Part shown: positions 16,194 through 25,169 of the stretch, one piece after another
Layout of the letters: every line of letters begins with the position of its first letter
Position numbering within the stretch: the first letter of the stretch is position 1
Assembly: GCA_963708245.1 (NCBI GenBank)
Contig: OY970201.1
Coordinates: 1,736,001-1,800,000, forward strand
Origin: CAVYXK01 sp963708245
GTDB lineage: Bacteria > Pseudomonadota > Alphaproteobacteria > Acetobacterales > Acetobacteraceae
Reading direction: 5' to 3'
DNA: 64,000 bases
Made by a program: the position numbers and the translations under genes
Notes under the pieces: model-generated
Seen by the model: only the letters and a program-made list of their open reading frames with translations
Told to the model about the DNA's origin: nothing
Database searches by the model: none

Positions 16194-17918
16194 ATGCCGA
16201 ACAGGCACTGGGACAAGAGCAGGTTGCCCTCCCGTCACGTCACGGTCGGACCGGGCCGTGCGCCACATCGCAGCTATTACTATGCGATGGGCCTCACCGC
16301 GGAGGAGATCGACCAGCCCTTTGTTGGCGTCGCCACCTGCTGGAACGAGGCCGCGCCTTGCAACATCGCGCTGTCTCGCCAGGCGCAGTCGGTCAAGAAG
16401 GGCGTCGCAGAGGCTGGCGGCACACCGCGCGAGTTCACCACCATCACCGTCACCGATGGCATCGCGATGGGCCACCAGGGGATGAAGTCCTCGCTGGTCT
16501 CGCGCGACCTGATCGCCGATTCGGTGGAGTTGACCGTGCGCGGACATTGCTACGACGCGCTGGTAGGACTCGCCGGCTGCGACAAGTCGCTGCCCGGAAT
16601 GATGATGGCGATGCTGCGGCTGAATGTACCCAGCGTTTTCATGTACGGCGGCTCGATCCTGCCTGGCCGCTTCCACGATCGCGACGTGACCGTCGTCGAC
16701 GTTTTCGAAGCGGTCGGCCAGCACGCCGCCGGCCGGATGAGCGACGCCGAACTGCACGAGCTGGAATGCGTAGCCTGCCCGTCGGCCGGCGCCTGTGGCG
16801 GTCAGTTCACCGCCAACACCATGGCGATGGTGAGCGAGGCGATCGGGCTCGCCTTGCCCGGCTCCGCCGGCTCTCCAGCGCCCTATGAGGAACGCGACCG
16901 CTGGGCTGTTGAATCCGGGCGGGCCGTGATGGCGCTGATCGACCGCCGGCTCAGGCCGCGCGACATCGTCACCCGCCGCGCGCTCGAGAATGCCGCGATG
17001 GTTGCCGGTGCAACTGGTGGTTCCACCAATGCCGGCCTGCACCTCCCGGCGATTGCGCATGAGGCGGGCATCCGCTTCACCATGGACGACGTGCTGGAGA
17101 TCATGCGGCGCACGCCGTACATCGCCGACCTCAAGCCGGCCGGGAAATACGTGGCGCTGGACGTGCACCGGATTGGCGGCGTTCCGGTGGTCCTGAAGGC
17201 ACTGCTGGACGGCGGGTTACTGCACGGCGACTGCATCACTGTCAGCGGTAAGACAATGGCGGAGAATCTGAAAGACGTGTTGTTTCCGACCGGCCAGGAC
17301 GTGGTTTATCCGGTGGCACGGGCGATCTCTCAAACAGGCGGGCTGACCGGCTTGAAGGGCAACCTAGCGCCCGACGGTGCGATCGTGAAAATTGCCGGAA
17401 TGAGCAAACTGCGCTTCGAGGGTATGGCGCTCTGCTTCGACTCCGAGGAGGAGGCGTTCGCGGCGGTACAGGCGCGCACCTACAAGCCGGGCGACGTTAT
17501 CGTGATCCGCTATGAGGGGCCGAAGGGCGGCCCGGGCATGCGCGAGATGCTATCGACCACCGGCGCGATTTACGGCCAGGGCATGGGGGAGCAGGTGGCG
17601 CTGATCACTGATGGCCGCTTTTCCGGCGGCACGCATGGATTCTGCGTCGGCCATATCGGGCCGGAAGCAGCGGTAGGTGGGCCGATCGCGCTGCTGCGTT
17701 ACGGAGACCGCATCGTCATCGACGCCGAGCACGGGACGATCGACGTTGTGTTGACCGAGGCCGAGCTGGCGGCCCGTCGCGCTGCCTGGCAGCCTCGTCG
17801 TACCGATTACCAGAGCGGCGCGATCTGGAAATACGCCCAGCTCGTCGGCCCGGCATATCTCGGTGCGGTCACGCATCCCGGTGCCGCGGCGGAAACCCAC
17901 TGCTACGCCGATATCTGA
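16194..17918 (+). CDS. ilvD: Dihydroxy-acid dehydratase IlvD
   Basis: Fe-S dehydratase of valine/leucine/isoleucine (and pantothenate) synthesis. The 574-residue product has the three cluster-binding cysteine regions (TCWNEAAPC near 48, AGCDKSLPG and CPSAGACGG) and the C-terminal TDGRFSGGTHGFCVGH motif. Sugar-acid dehydratases share this IlvD/Edd fold, so substrate is by best fit. A clear AGGAG lies upstream. Stand-alone; no other ilv genes are nearby. Confidence 0.9.
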   Translation: MPNRHWDKSRLPSRHVTVGPGRAPHRSYYYAMGLTAEEIDQPFVGVATCWNEAAPCNIALSRQAQSVKKGVAEAGGTPREFTTITVTDGIAMGHQGMKSSLVSRDLIADSVELTVRGHCYDALVGLAGCDKSLPGMMMAMLRLNVPSVFMYGGSILPGRFHDRDVTVVDVFEAVGQHAAGRMSDAELHELECVACPSAGACGGQFTANTMAMVSEAIGLALPGSAGSPAPYEERDRWAVESGRAVMALIDRRLRPRDIVTRRALENAAMVAGATGGSTNAGLHLPAIAHEAGIRFTMDDVLEIMRRTPYIADLKPAGKYVALDVHRIGGVPVVLKALLDGGLLHGDCITVSGKTMAENLKDVLFPTGQDVVYPVARAISQTGGLTGLKGNLAPDGAIVKIAGMSKLRFEGMALCFDSEEEAFAAVQARTYKPGDVIVIRYEGPKGGPGMREMLSTTGAIYGQGMGEQVALITDGRFSGGTHGFCVGHIGPEAAVGGPIALLRYGDRIVIDAEHGTIDVVLTEAELAARRAAWQPRRTDYQSGAIWKYAQLVGPAYLGAVTHPGAAAETHCYADI

Positions 17919-17934
17919 CTGTCCGGAGGTGTCC

Positions 17935-18237
17935 GTGAGACGTATCGTGGCTTGCGCCCTAGCGGTCGGCCTCGCCGCCTCGGTCGCTCCGGCGGTCGCC
18001 CAGCCTCCGCCACCCTATCCGCCGGTACCGCCGCCGCGATACGAGGCAGTACCGCCCCCGCCCGGCGCGCGCTACGTCTGGGTCCCCGGCCACTGGCACT
18101 GGAACGGCTACCGCTACGTGTGGTTCGGTGGCCGCTATGAGATCCGGCAGGCGGGATGGGGCCACTACGCGCCTGGGCGATGGGTCTGGAATGCGCGCGT
18201 GGGCCAATGGGTCTGGCGCCCAGCGCACTGGGAATAG
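17935..18237 (+). CDS. Secreted Trp-rich WxPGxW-type repeat protein
   Basis: 100 residues. A signal peptide (about 1-23, ending APAVAQ) is followed by a Pro-rich linker and repeated Trp/Gly motifs: YVWVPGHWHWNGYRYVWF, then YAPGRWVWNARVGQWVWRPAHW. Such YXXWXXGXW proteins are common small envelope proteins in alphaproteobacteria; function is unknown. The GTG start at 17935 is chosen for GGAGGTG seven bases upstream. Confidence 0.8.
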   Translation: MRRIVACALAVGLAASVAPAVAQPPPPYPPVPPPRYEAVPPPPGARYVWVPGHWHWNGYRYVWFGGRYEIRQAGWGHYAPGRWVWNARVGQWVWRPAHWE

Positions 18238-18270
18238 GCGAAACGCTGTCGAGGCAAGCGGCGCATCAGG

Positions 18271-18300
18271 ACCCCCTCCCTTTGCGGGAGGCGGAGGGAT
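18271..18300. repeat. Single degenerate arm of the murG/murD palindrome family
   Basis: ACCCCCTCCCTTTGCGGGAG matches one arm of the repeats at 2041 and 4497 with a few changes. It sits in the intergenic space between the Trp-rich protein gene and the exonuclease gene, which is the usual kind of site for such repeats. Nothing else is evident in 18238-18341. Confidence 0.55.
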
Positions 18301-18341
18301 CGCGGCGATAAAGGGGCGATCAGCCCTAAGAGCCGCAGGAT

Positions 18342-19121
18342 TCAGCCAAGCTCCACCACCACCGGGACATGATCCGATGGTTGCGGCTGGCCGCGTTCCG
18401 CGCGGTCCGGCTCCGCACTGACGAGCTGCTCGGCAAGTGTGGGGGACAGCAGCACGTGATCAATGCGCAGGCCCAGGTCGCGCTGCCAGGCGCCAGCCTG
18501 ATAGTCCCAGAACGTATATATCGGGCCGTGCGGGTGCACCGCTCGCACCGCATCCGTCAGGCCCAGCCACAGCAGCCGGCGAAAATGGGCGCGGCTCTCG
18601 AGACGCACGAGCGCGTCCGTCGGGGGCAGTGTGCCGGGAGCGGCATCCTCCGGTGCCGGGCAGACGTTGAAATCGCCCGCGAGCACGGTCGGACGGTCGG
18701 CTTCCAGCAGCGCCGCCGCGCGCTCGGCGAGCCGGTCCATCCAGGCAAGTTTGTACGCAAACCCAGCCTCGCCGCCGGAATTACCGTTCGGTAGATAAAT
18801 CCCGGCGGCAGTGATGCCGTCCGCCTCGATCTCGATATAACGGGCCTGAGCATCATCGTCCGACATGCCCGGCAGGCGACGGTGCGTGACCGTGAACGGC
18901 ACGCGAGACAGCACCGCGACGCCGTTATAGGCCTTTTGCCCGACCGCCTCCGCGGCGTATCCCAGACCGTGAAAAGATAGCGCGGGAAACGCGGCTGCCT
19001 CGCACTTGATCTCCTGCAACAGCAGGATGTCGGGCTGCGCCTTTTCCAACCAGCGGCAGACATGCTTCTCGCGTTGGCGGATCGAGTTGACGTTCCAGGT
19101 GGAGAGTTTCAATCGAACCAT
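18342..19121 (-). CDS. Exonuclease III family AP endonuclease
   Basis: DNA base-excision repair enzyme of the XthA/ExoA type. The 259-residue product has KLSTWNVNSIRQR (5-17), LLLQEIKCE with the metal-binding Glu, the YLPNGNSGG catalytic loop, LAGDFNVCP, and a C-terminal QPSDHVPVVVE with the catalytic Asp-His. Length matches the family. The gene stands alone, converging with the Trp-rich gene. Confidence 0.95.
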   Translation of the reverse strand: MVRLKLSTWNVNSIRQREKHVCRWLEKAQPDILLLQEIKCEAAAFPALSFHGLGYAAEAVGQKAYNGVAVLSRVPFTVTHRRLPGMSDDDAQARYIEIEADGITAAGIYLPNGNSGGEAGFAYKLAWMDRLAERAAALLEADRPTVLAGDFNVCPAPEDAAPGTLPPTDALVRLESRAHFRRLLWLGLTDAVRAVHPHGPIYTFWDYQAGAWQRDLGLRIDHVLLSPTLAEQLVSAEPDRAERGQPQPSDHVPVVVELG

Positions 19122-19250
19122 CCATTATCGACGATGATCTGCCTGGACACCGCGCGACCAGAGCTCTGTGAACAGTCGCACCGATCCCGCGGGCCGAACA
19201 GGGCTGGCGCACGCCATGATCCGCTCGGAGACCCGGCCCATGACGCTGTT

Positions 19251-19354
19251 ATACCAGCCGCCCAAAAGAATGACCGACGGCTCGCGGCGCTCACACCCAC
19301 CGTCGTAGCCGGCCCTGGGTGCGCCCGAGAGTCAACCTTTCGGTCGGTTGGTAT
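19251..19354. repeat. 104-bp inverted-repeat element, copy 1 (MITE-like)
   Basis: The element begins ATACCAGCCGCCCAAAAG and ends with CTTTCGGTCGGTTGGTAT, so its termini are imperfect inverted repeats. A second 104-base copy lies at 33756-33859 and differs at only a few positions. No coding capacity. The end of this copy abuts and overlaps the TAA stop of the adjacent Nudix gene. Size, inverted termini and duplication suggest a MITE or REP-type element. Confidence 0.8.
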
Positions 19355-20175
19355 TATAGCCGCGGCGACAGAGCCACACGCAGTTGGGCCGCATCGGCGG
19401 GCCGAAACATGCCGCGGCGCAGGAACAGGTCGATCAGCACCAAGTTCACGTTGAACTTGAACGCGTCAGATGTGCGCACCGTTTCGGCGACGCGGGACAG
19501 CGGCCAGAGCTCGAACCCCGCGACCTCGCCATCTTGCGGATAGGGCCGGAACGCCTCCGGCAGGATCAGGTCGTAGCATTGCAGCAGATCTCGCCGCAGC
19601 CCCTCCTCGCGTGCCATCGTGTATCGGATCACGCCGACATGCACTGCCTGGCGGGCGAGCGCGGCGGCGATGCCGGCCTCTTCCGCGGCCTCCTTCACCA
19701 GCGTCTCCTCCGCCGTCAGCCCAGAGGGAACCCCGCCGGCCACAAGATGGTCGAGCTTGCCTGGATCGAGCGCTTTGTCAGCGGCGCGACGGGCGACCCA
19801 GAGATACGGGCCGTCCGCCCGCTCGACGATCCCGTTCACATGCACGCCCACCGCCTCGATGCCGAAGGCCGGCAAGGCGCCGCGATCGATCTCGGCGATT
19901 GCGGGCCCGTCCGGGCGGGCGCGCACGTCGAATGCCTCGCCGCGCCAGCGCAGTACCCCCTGCCCGGCCAGCGCCTGGACGAGCGCCTGCAAGGCGGCCG
20001 GATCACCGAGGGATACGCTGTCCGGGCCAACCGTCACCTGTGGGAAGGTGGCCAGCCGTCGAGCCAGCGCCGGCTCGACCCAGCCGACCTGTTCGGCGCC
20101 GATGCGGAACGCCAGCCGGCCGCCGGGCAGCACCGCGTTGTTGCACGCGCGGATGTGGCGCAGGAAGCCGCTCAT
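19354..20175 (-). CDS. Nudix hydrolase with DUF4743 N-terminal domain
   Basis: About 273 residues. The N-terminal part (MSGFLRHIRACNN) resembles DUF4743. The C-terminal half has a Nudix box, GGVPSGLTAEETLVKEAAEE followed by AG. Eukaryotic relatives hydrolyse damaged thiamine diphosphates, so a housecleaning role is plausible (family knowledge, not shown here). ATG at 20175 is chosen because the family starts there; GTG at 20193 has a somewhat better-spaced AGGAAAG. The stop TAA (19354-19356) sits at the edge of the 104-bp repeat. Confidence 0.88.
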   Translation of the reverse strand: MSGFLRHIRACNNAVLPGGRLAFRIGAEQVGWVEPALARRLATFPQVTVGPDSVSLGDPAALQALVQALAGQGVLRWRGEAFDVRARPDGPAIAEIDRGALPAFGIEAVGVHVNGIVERADGPYLWVARRAADKALDPGKLDHLVAGGVPSGLTAEETLVKEAAEEAGIAAALARQAVHVGVIRYTMAREEGLRRDLLQCYDLILPEAFRPYPQDGEVAGFELWPLSRVAETVRTSDAFKFNVNLVLIDLFLRRGMFRPADAAQLRVALSPRL

Positions 20176-20239
20176 TTCCGGCTGATTGTGCACGTTGGAT
20201 GACTTTCCTTGACCACGCACAGATGCCACATCGGAGACT

Positions 20240-22138
20240 ATGGCACGATCCCCGACTGTCGATCTCGGCCTGGGGCAGCCGCGTGGCACCGTACAGACGA
20301 TCCGCTCGCTGCTGCCCTATCTGTGGCCAAAACACGATCCAGTTGGGCGGCTGCGCGTGGTCGTGGCAGGAGCTTTCCTGCTGCTCGCAAAAGGGGCCAC
20401 GGTCTATCTGCCGATCGTCTATGGCCGCGCCGTCGATGTTTTGGCGCCGCAGGGGCGCGGAGGAGGCCATCTTCTGGCCGGTCACGCGCCAAGCGCAGTG
20501 CTAACGGTCCCGGCGGCGCTGATCGTGGCCTATGGGCTTCTGCGGCTCGGCTCGACGGGCTTCGGCGAGTTGCGGGACGCCGTGTTCGCCGCGGTGCAGC
20601 AGAGGGCGGCTCGCCGGCTGGCGCTCGAGACATTCGATCACCTGCACCGGCTCTCGTTGCGCTTCCATCTAGACCGCCAGACTGGCGCGCTGTCGCGGGT
20701 GATCGACCGCGGCACCGCCGGCATCCAATCAGTGCTGCGGCTCGCCGTCTTCAACGTGATCCCGACCATCCTCGAGATGGTCGTGGTGACCGCCATCATC
20801 TGGGGCATCTTCGACTGGCGGTTCGCGCTGCTGACCTTTGCCGCGGTCGGCTGCTATCTGGGCTTCACGCTGACCTTCACCAATCTCCGGGTGCGCATCC
20901 GCCGCACCATGAACGAGTCCGACAACGAGGCACGCACACGGGCCATCGACAGCCTGCTGAATTACGAGACCGTCAAGTATTTCGGCAACGAGCGGTACAA
21001 ATCGGCGCGTTTTGATGCTGCGTTGGCGCACTATGAGCGGGCGGCGGTGCGCAGCCAGGTGTCGCTCAATATGCTGAACCTCGGCCAAGCTGCGATCGTG
21101 GCGGTGGGGCTCGCTGCCATCATGCTGCTGGCCGCGCACGGGGTCCGCGCCGGCACCATGACGGTGGGCAAGTTCGTGCTGGTGAACACCTATCTGATGC
21201 AACTTTACCAGCCGCTCAACTTCCTGGGTTTCGTCTATCGCGAGATCAAGCAGGGTTTGGTCGATATGGAGCAGATGTTCCGCCTGCTGTCCGTCAAGCA
21301 GGAGGTGACGGACCGCCCCGGCGCACGGGCCCTGGCCGCGCACCTATCCGACGGCCCGGCCGGCGAGGTCCGGTTCGAGAACGTGAGGTTCGGCTATCGT
21401 CCGGACCACGAGATCCTGAAAGGCATCGATTTCACCGTCCCAGCCGGCGCCAAACTCGCCATCGTGGGGCCCACCGGCGCCGGGAAATCCACCATCAACC
21501 GGCTGCTGTTCCGGTTCTACGACGTGACCGGCGGATGCATCCGGATCGATGGGCAGGACATCCGTGACGTGACGCAGGACAGCCTGCGTGCGGCGATCGG
21601 CGTGGTGCCGCAGGATACGGTGCTGTTCAATGATACGATCCGCGCCAATATCGCCTTCGGTCGGCCCGGTGCAACGCAGCAGGAGATCGAGCGCGCGGCG
21701 CGGTTGGCCCAGGTGCATGACTTCGTCATGCGCCTGCCGGACGGCTACGACACGCGCGTCGGCGAGCGCGGGTTGAAGCTGTCGGGCGGGGAGAAGCAGC
21801 GGGTGGCGATTGCACGGACGATCCTGAAAGATCCACGCATCCTCATCCTGGACGAGGCGACCAGCGCGCTGGACACCCGGACCGAGCAGGACATCCAGGC
21901 GGCGCTGCGTGCGGTCGCACGGCACCGCACCACGCTGGTGATCGCCCACCGACTGTCCACGGTGGTGGATGCCGACGAGATCCTAGTGTTGGCTGAAGGT
22001 CGCGTCGCCGAGCGCGGCACGCATGCGGAGCTGCTGGCGAGCGGCGGGATGTATGCCCGGATGTGGGCGCTGCAGGCGCTGGAGCAGGACGAGCTGGAGC
22101 CGGAGCTGGCTGCCGGGCAGCCGGTGACGGCGAGCTGA
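20240..22138 (+). CDS. Atm1-type ABC exporter (fused membrane and ATPase domains)
   Basis: The 632-residue half-transporter has an N-terminal membrane domain (about 40-350, six helices) and a C-terminal ATPase with Walker A GPTGAGKST, signature LSGGEKQRVAIAR, Walker B ILILDEATSALD and switch histidine in VIAHRLSTV. TM residues such as TVKYFGNE are typical of Atm1/HMT1 relatives, which export glutathione-linked sulfur or metal conjugates. Substrate is not shown by sequence. Divergent from the Nudix gene. Confidence 0.9.
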   Translation: MARSPTVDLGLGQPRGTVQTIRSLLPYLWPKHDPVGRLRVVVAGAFLLLAKGATVYLPIVYGRAVDVLAPQGRGGGHLLAGHAPSAVLTVPAALIVAYGLLRLGSTGFGELRDAVFAAVQQRAARRLALETFDHLHRLSLRFHLDRQTGALSRVIDRGTAGIQSVLRLAVFNVIPTILEMVVVTAIIWGIFDWRFALLTFAAVGCYLGFTLTFTNLRVRIRRTMNESDNEARTRAIDSLLNYETVKYFGNERYKSARFDAALAHYERAAVRSQVSLNMLNLGQAAIVAVGLAAIMLLAAHGVRAGTMTVGKFVLVNTYLMQLYQPLNFLGFVYREIKQGLVDMEQMFRLLSVKQEVTDRPGARALAAHLSDGPAGEVRFENVRFGYRPDHEILKGIDFTVPAGAKLAIVGPTGAGKSTINRLLFRFYDVTGGCIRIDGQDIRDVTQDSLRAAIGVVPQDTVLFNDTIRANIAFGRPGATQQEIERAARLAQVHDFVMRLPDGYDTRVGERGLKLSGGEKQRVAIARTILKDPRILILDEATSALDTRTEQDIQAALRAVARHRTTLVIAHRLSTVVDADEILVLAEGRVAERGTHAELLASGGMYARMWALQALEQDELEPELAAGQPVTAS

Positions 22139-22156
22139 TCGAAAAGGAGCCCGAGC

Positions 22157-22414
22157 ATGGCGAGCGAGCAGGACCTTCCCGATCCGCCACCGGCCGAGCT
22201 GTCGCGTGCCGGCGCGGTGATCGACAAGGCCATCGAATACATGGCAGGCCAGAGCATCGGCGAAGTGGCGATGGCGTCGGCTTTGTTGGGCGGCGCACTC
22301 GCCTTGCTGGCGCACAGCATGGCCGACGAAGCGATCATCGGAGTCTTGAACAACGCGATCGCCAGCGTGCGTTCGGGGGAATTGCGACGGGATGTGAGGG
22401 GTGGCCACGGCTAA
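22157..22414 (+). CDS. Hypothetical small protein
   Basis: 85 residues, with a central hydrophobic/Ala-rich helix (AMASALLGGALALLAHSMA, about 38-56) that could be membrane-associated. The start at 22157 has AAAAGGAG ten bases upstream, and the gene follows the ABC exporter by 18 bases on the same strand, so it is likely co-transcribed. No family recognised. Confidence 0.6.
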   Translation: MASEQDLPDPPPAELSRAGAVIDKAIEYMAGQSIGEVAMASALLGGALALLAHSMADEAIIGVLNNAIASVRSGELRRDVRGGHG

Positions 22415-22444
22415 AGGCTTAAAGTTCGCTGCGGGTCGCTTCCG

Positions 22445-22531
22445 CACGGATGGCCTCACTTCAACCGCCGCCCTGCCGAACCTGATCGTCAGCGCGTCGG
22501 CTTCCGGATCGTATGTCACGTCGGCAGCCAT
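22445..22531 (-). pseudogene. Truncated DUF2283-like gene
   Basis: The frame starting at 22531 reads MAADVTYDPEADALTIRF, which matches the opening of DUF2283 proteins, but similarity is lost after ~25 residues. The frame then runs antisense through the hypothetical gene at 22157-22414. No shifted frame recovers the rest of the domain. A short remnant is the simplest reading. Confidence 0.35.
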
Positions 22532-22658
22532 CGCCTCGCTCCGCGCCTAGCGCAGCCTCCAACCTGGCCGCGGCCCGCAGGCTGCTTGACGCCTGACGGG
22601 ACCTCGGCCATAAGCCCGCGCTTCGCCGGCCCGGCCGGCCCTCAATCGGGTACCAGAG

Positions 22659-22958
22659 ATGTCGCGCCGCTGCCAGATCACCGGCAAGGGCGTGCTGACG
22701 GGCAACAATGTCAGCCACGCCAACAACAAAACCCGCCGTCGCTTCCTGCCGAACCTGCAGGTGGCGTCGCTGCTGTCCGATATCCTCGGCACCCCGATCC
22801 GGATGCGGCTCTCCACCCGCGCCATCCGCACCGTGGAGGCGAAGGGCGGGATCGACGCCTTCCTGCTGAATACGCCGGACCGACGGCTGCCGCCCGAAAC
22901 CCAGGCGATCAAGCGCCGGCTACTGCGGGCGCAAGCCAAGCGTGAGGCCCGGGGCTGA
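22659..22958 (+). CDS. rpmB: 50S ribosomal protein L28
   Basis: 99 residues beginning MSRRCQITGKGVLTGNNVSH, the canonical L28 start, with NNKTRRRFLPNLQ and the basic C-terminus. Length fits alphaproteobacterial L28. It binds 23S rRNA in the large subunit. Stands alone between small unrelated genes. Confidence 0.97.
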   Translation: MSRRCQITGKGVLTGNNVSHANNKTRRRFLPNLQVASLLSDILGTPIRMRLSTRAIRTVEAKGGIDAFLLNTPDRRLPPETQAIKRRLLRAQAKREARG

Positions 22959-23019
22959 AACCCTAGCCACCTTCAGCCGCTTTAACCCTTGCGCCATTGG
23001 GGCGCTAGGGAGACATCAC

Positions 23020-23538
23020 ATGCGCAGCCTTCTCATCGCCGCCGCCGCGACTGCGGTAGGCTTCGCCCTGCCTGCAGCAGCGGCAAATCTCAACGACACA
23101 TCGCCAAGTTACAACAGCCAGGGGTCCAACAGCCCGGGCTACAACACCCCCAGCTATAACCAACAGTCCAACGATCAGCAGAACAACGGCACCAGTTTCG
23201 GGCAGCGGAACTGGGCGAACAGCCCGCAGGGTAATCAGAACAATGCCGGCCAGGGCTGGCAGAGCCAGAACCAGAATACCGCTAATATCCGGCAGCGGAT
23301 CTATCAGAACCTTTCACAAGCGGGGTTCACCGATATTCGCATCATGCCCCGAGCGTTCCTCGTCCATGCCAGGGACCGCGACGGCAATCCGGTCACCATG
23401 ATGATCACTCCAAATTCCGTGATGGCGTTGACCACGGTACCTGCTAACGGCAACCAATCGATGGACCATCAGGGCGGTTCGGGTAGCCAGCAGAAGGGCA
23501 TCGGCAACGACAACGACGGCGGCACTGCTTCTCAATGA
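23020..23538 (+). CDS. Secreted Asn/Gln/Ser-rich protein
   Basis: 172 residues: a signal peptide (about 1-22, ending ALPAAAA), a low-complexity Asn/Gln/Ser/Gly region (~25-88), a compact segment (about 90-140: IRQRIYQNLSQAGFTDIRI and following) that looks folded, and another Gly/Gln-rich tail. The folded part resembles small periplasmic PepSY-like/DUF domains; function is unknown. The start at 23020 has GGGAG eight bases upstream. Confidence 0.7.
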   Translation: MRSLLIAAAATAVGFALPAAAANLNDTSPSYNSQGSNSPGYNTPSYNQQSNDQQNNGTSFGQRNWANSPQGNQNNAGQGWQSQNQNTANIRQRIYQNLSQAGFTDIRIMPRAFLVHARDRDGNPVTMMITPNSVMALTTVPANGNQSMDHQGGSGSQQKGIGNDNDGGTASQ

Positions 23539-23622
23539 ACCCCGAAGCCAGGGCGGCGGCCGCGCCGCCCTGGCCAGGTTCGCATAGTTGCCGCTTCATC
23601 ACGCCGCGCATGAGCGTTCGGG

Positions 23623-24399
23623 CTATTGCGCGTAGTTCACGCGCAGCACGACGAGCCATTTGACCGCATCGTCACTCAGCCTGCCGTCTGGCATGGCCGG
23701 GACGTGCGTCAGTACTACCGCGTTCTCGACGTTGCCGCCCACCATGTCGATCTCGCCCGGGCTGGTGCTGGTCACGACGCCGCAGTGGCCCGGGAAGAAC
23801 CCCTGTGTCGGCAGGTCCTGAAATTGCAGCCCGGCAGCCCGGGATCGGGCGAAGCAGACGAGATCGCCCGGCTGCGGCGCATAGGTCGCCGGATTTTCGG
23901 CGCTCAAGAGCCGCGTCTCTCCGCGCACGGCCGCATTGATATAAGTCGCGTGGGCCGGCGCATAAGGAAAGTCCCGTCCGGCGCCGGCGATCCGCATCAC
24001 GTAAGAGATGAAGGCGGCCGACCACGCGTAGTCGCCCTTTTCGCTGACCGGAAATACCGTGCCGGGGGCAATGTACTTGCCGGTCAGGTGCGCATCGCGC
24101 TCGCCCGCGTTCATCCCTTGCCACCAGTATTCGCCGACGCGTTGCCAGAACCCTTCCTGGCGTTCGGGGATCGCCTCTGGCTCCGCCTGAGCATAGACGG
24201 ATGGGTCATCCTCCACGCGGCTTCCCCAGAGCCGCCACTCATCGAGCGCGATGGCCAGCGCCGCCGCGCGGGAGAAAGGCTGGTAGGGCACGCGGGCAAA
24301 TGGCGGCGCGTGCGCATCAGGCGCCACGCAGCCGGCGAGACAGAGAACGGAAACAGCTACGCTCGATCGCCATATGCCTGAAGATCGGATCGAGCCCAA
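23623..24399 (-). CDS. DUF2272 lipoprotein
   Basis: The 258-residue product begins with a lipoprotein signal and lipobox CLAGC (Cys24). The body matches the DUF2272 pattern: WSAAFISYVMRIAG, YAPQPGDLVCFAR and GHCGVVT, i.e. a Cys/His arrangement like CHAP/NlpC peptidase relatives. A cell-wall or envelope role is plausible. The TTG start at 24399 is supported by GGGAGGGG seven bases upstream and an in-frame TAG just before it. This start lies back-to-back with the next gene's ATG. Confidence 0.8.
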   Translation of the reverse strand: MGSIRSSGIWRSSVAVSVLCLAGCVAPDAHAPPFARVPYQPFSRAAALAIALDEWRLWGSRVEDDPSVYAQAEPEAIPERQEGFWQRVGEYWWQGMNAGERDAHLTGKYIAPGTVFPVSEKGDYAWSAAFISYVMRIAGAGRDFPYAPAHATYINAAVRGETRLLSAENPATYAPQPGDLVCFARSRAAGLQFQDLPTQGFFPGHCGVVTSTSPGEIDMVGGNVENAVVLTHVPAMPDGRLSDDAVKWLVVLRVNYAQ

Positions 24400-24815
24400 T
24401 GGCTACCCCTCCCGCCGTAAAGCTTGCCGAAGCCATCCTGGCTTTGCACATGGGCGTGATTCTGTTCAACGTGTTCGGCTTGGTGGCGATCCCGCTCGGC
24501 GCGTGGCGCGGCTGGCGCTTCGTGCGCGTCGCCTGGTGGCGGTTCGTGCACCTCGGCGCGCTCGCGGCAGTGGCGGTGCAAGCCGTCGCGGGGCAGGCTT
24601 GTTTTCTCACAATTTGGCAGGATGCGCTGAGCGGCGCCGGCGCCAACGAGCCGCCGCTGATCATGCGGTGGGTGGACCGGGTGATCTACTGGCCGCTGCC
24701 ACTCTGGTTCTTTGCGGCGCTTTACGTCGCGGTCTGGTGCTATGCTCTGGCGCTGCTATGGCTGGTGCCACCGTCTTCAGCCCGCACTCAGCGCCGCCGG
24801 AAGATCGGTCTTTGA
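24399..24815 (+). CDS. DUF2784 membrane protein
   Basis: 138 residues with four hydrophobic segments, starting MATPPAVKLAEAILALHMGV and including WWRFVHLGALAAVAVQA and WVDRVIYWPLPLWFF, the DUF2784 pattern. Function unknown. The ATG at 24399 shares its first base with the start codon of the divergent DUF2272 gene. The 3' end overlaps the convergent vapC by 39 bases. Confidence 0.75.
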   Translation: MATPPAVKLAEAILALHMGVILFNVFGLVAIPLGAWRGWRFVRVAWWRFVHLGALAAVAVQAVAGQACFLTIWQDALSGAGANEPPLIMRWVDRVIYWPLPLWFFAALYVAVWCYALALLWLVPPSSARTQRRRKIGL

Positions 24816-25169
24816 GAAAACATCGCCGACGAACAGCAGGCGGCAGGAATGTTGTTTGGCGAGCGCATAGGAAAAGCAGTCGCCGAAGTTCAGGCCCGCC
24901 GGGTGAATGCCCTTACCCCATCGCGCATACGCCTCGGCGACTTCGCTCGCGAATGCCCGTGTGATCGCAACTACATTCATGCCGAGCCCGTCGATCAGAT
25001 TGGCCATCTGCTCCGCAACGTTCCGCCGACCGGCGACGATCAACGCCTCCGCCATGGTTCCGGCCGAAACCAGAACCTCGGTCTCGGCTTCGAGAACCGC
25101 CATGCAGGCATCGGCACCGGCTTCTCCGAGCACGACAGCCATGAGCGCCGACGTATCGACGGCGATCAT
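24777..25169 (-). CDS. vapC: VapC-type PIN-domain toxin
   Basis: The 130-residue PIN ribonuclease has the expected acidic residues: Asp in MIAVDTSALM (5), Glu in TMAEALIV, Asp in NFGDCFSYALAK and Asp in LLFVGDVFSKTD. The ATGA overlap with the antitoxin gene fits a vapBC operon. The 3' end overlaps the convergent DUF2784 gene. Confidence 0.92.
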   Translation of the reverse strand: MIAVDTSALMAVVLGEAGADACMAVLEAETEVLVSAGTMAEALIVAGRRNVAEQMANLIDGLGMNVVAITRAFASEVAEAYARWGKGIHPAGLNFGDCFSYALAKQHSCRLLFVGDVFSKTDLPAALSAG

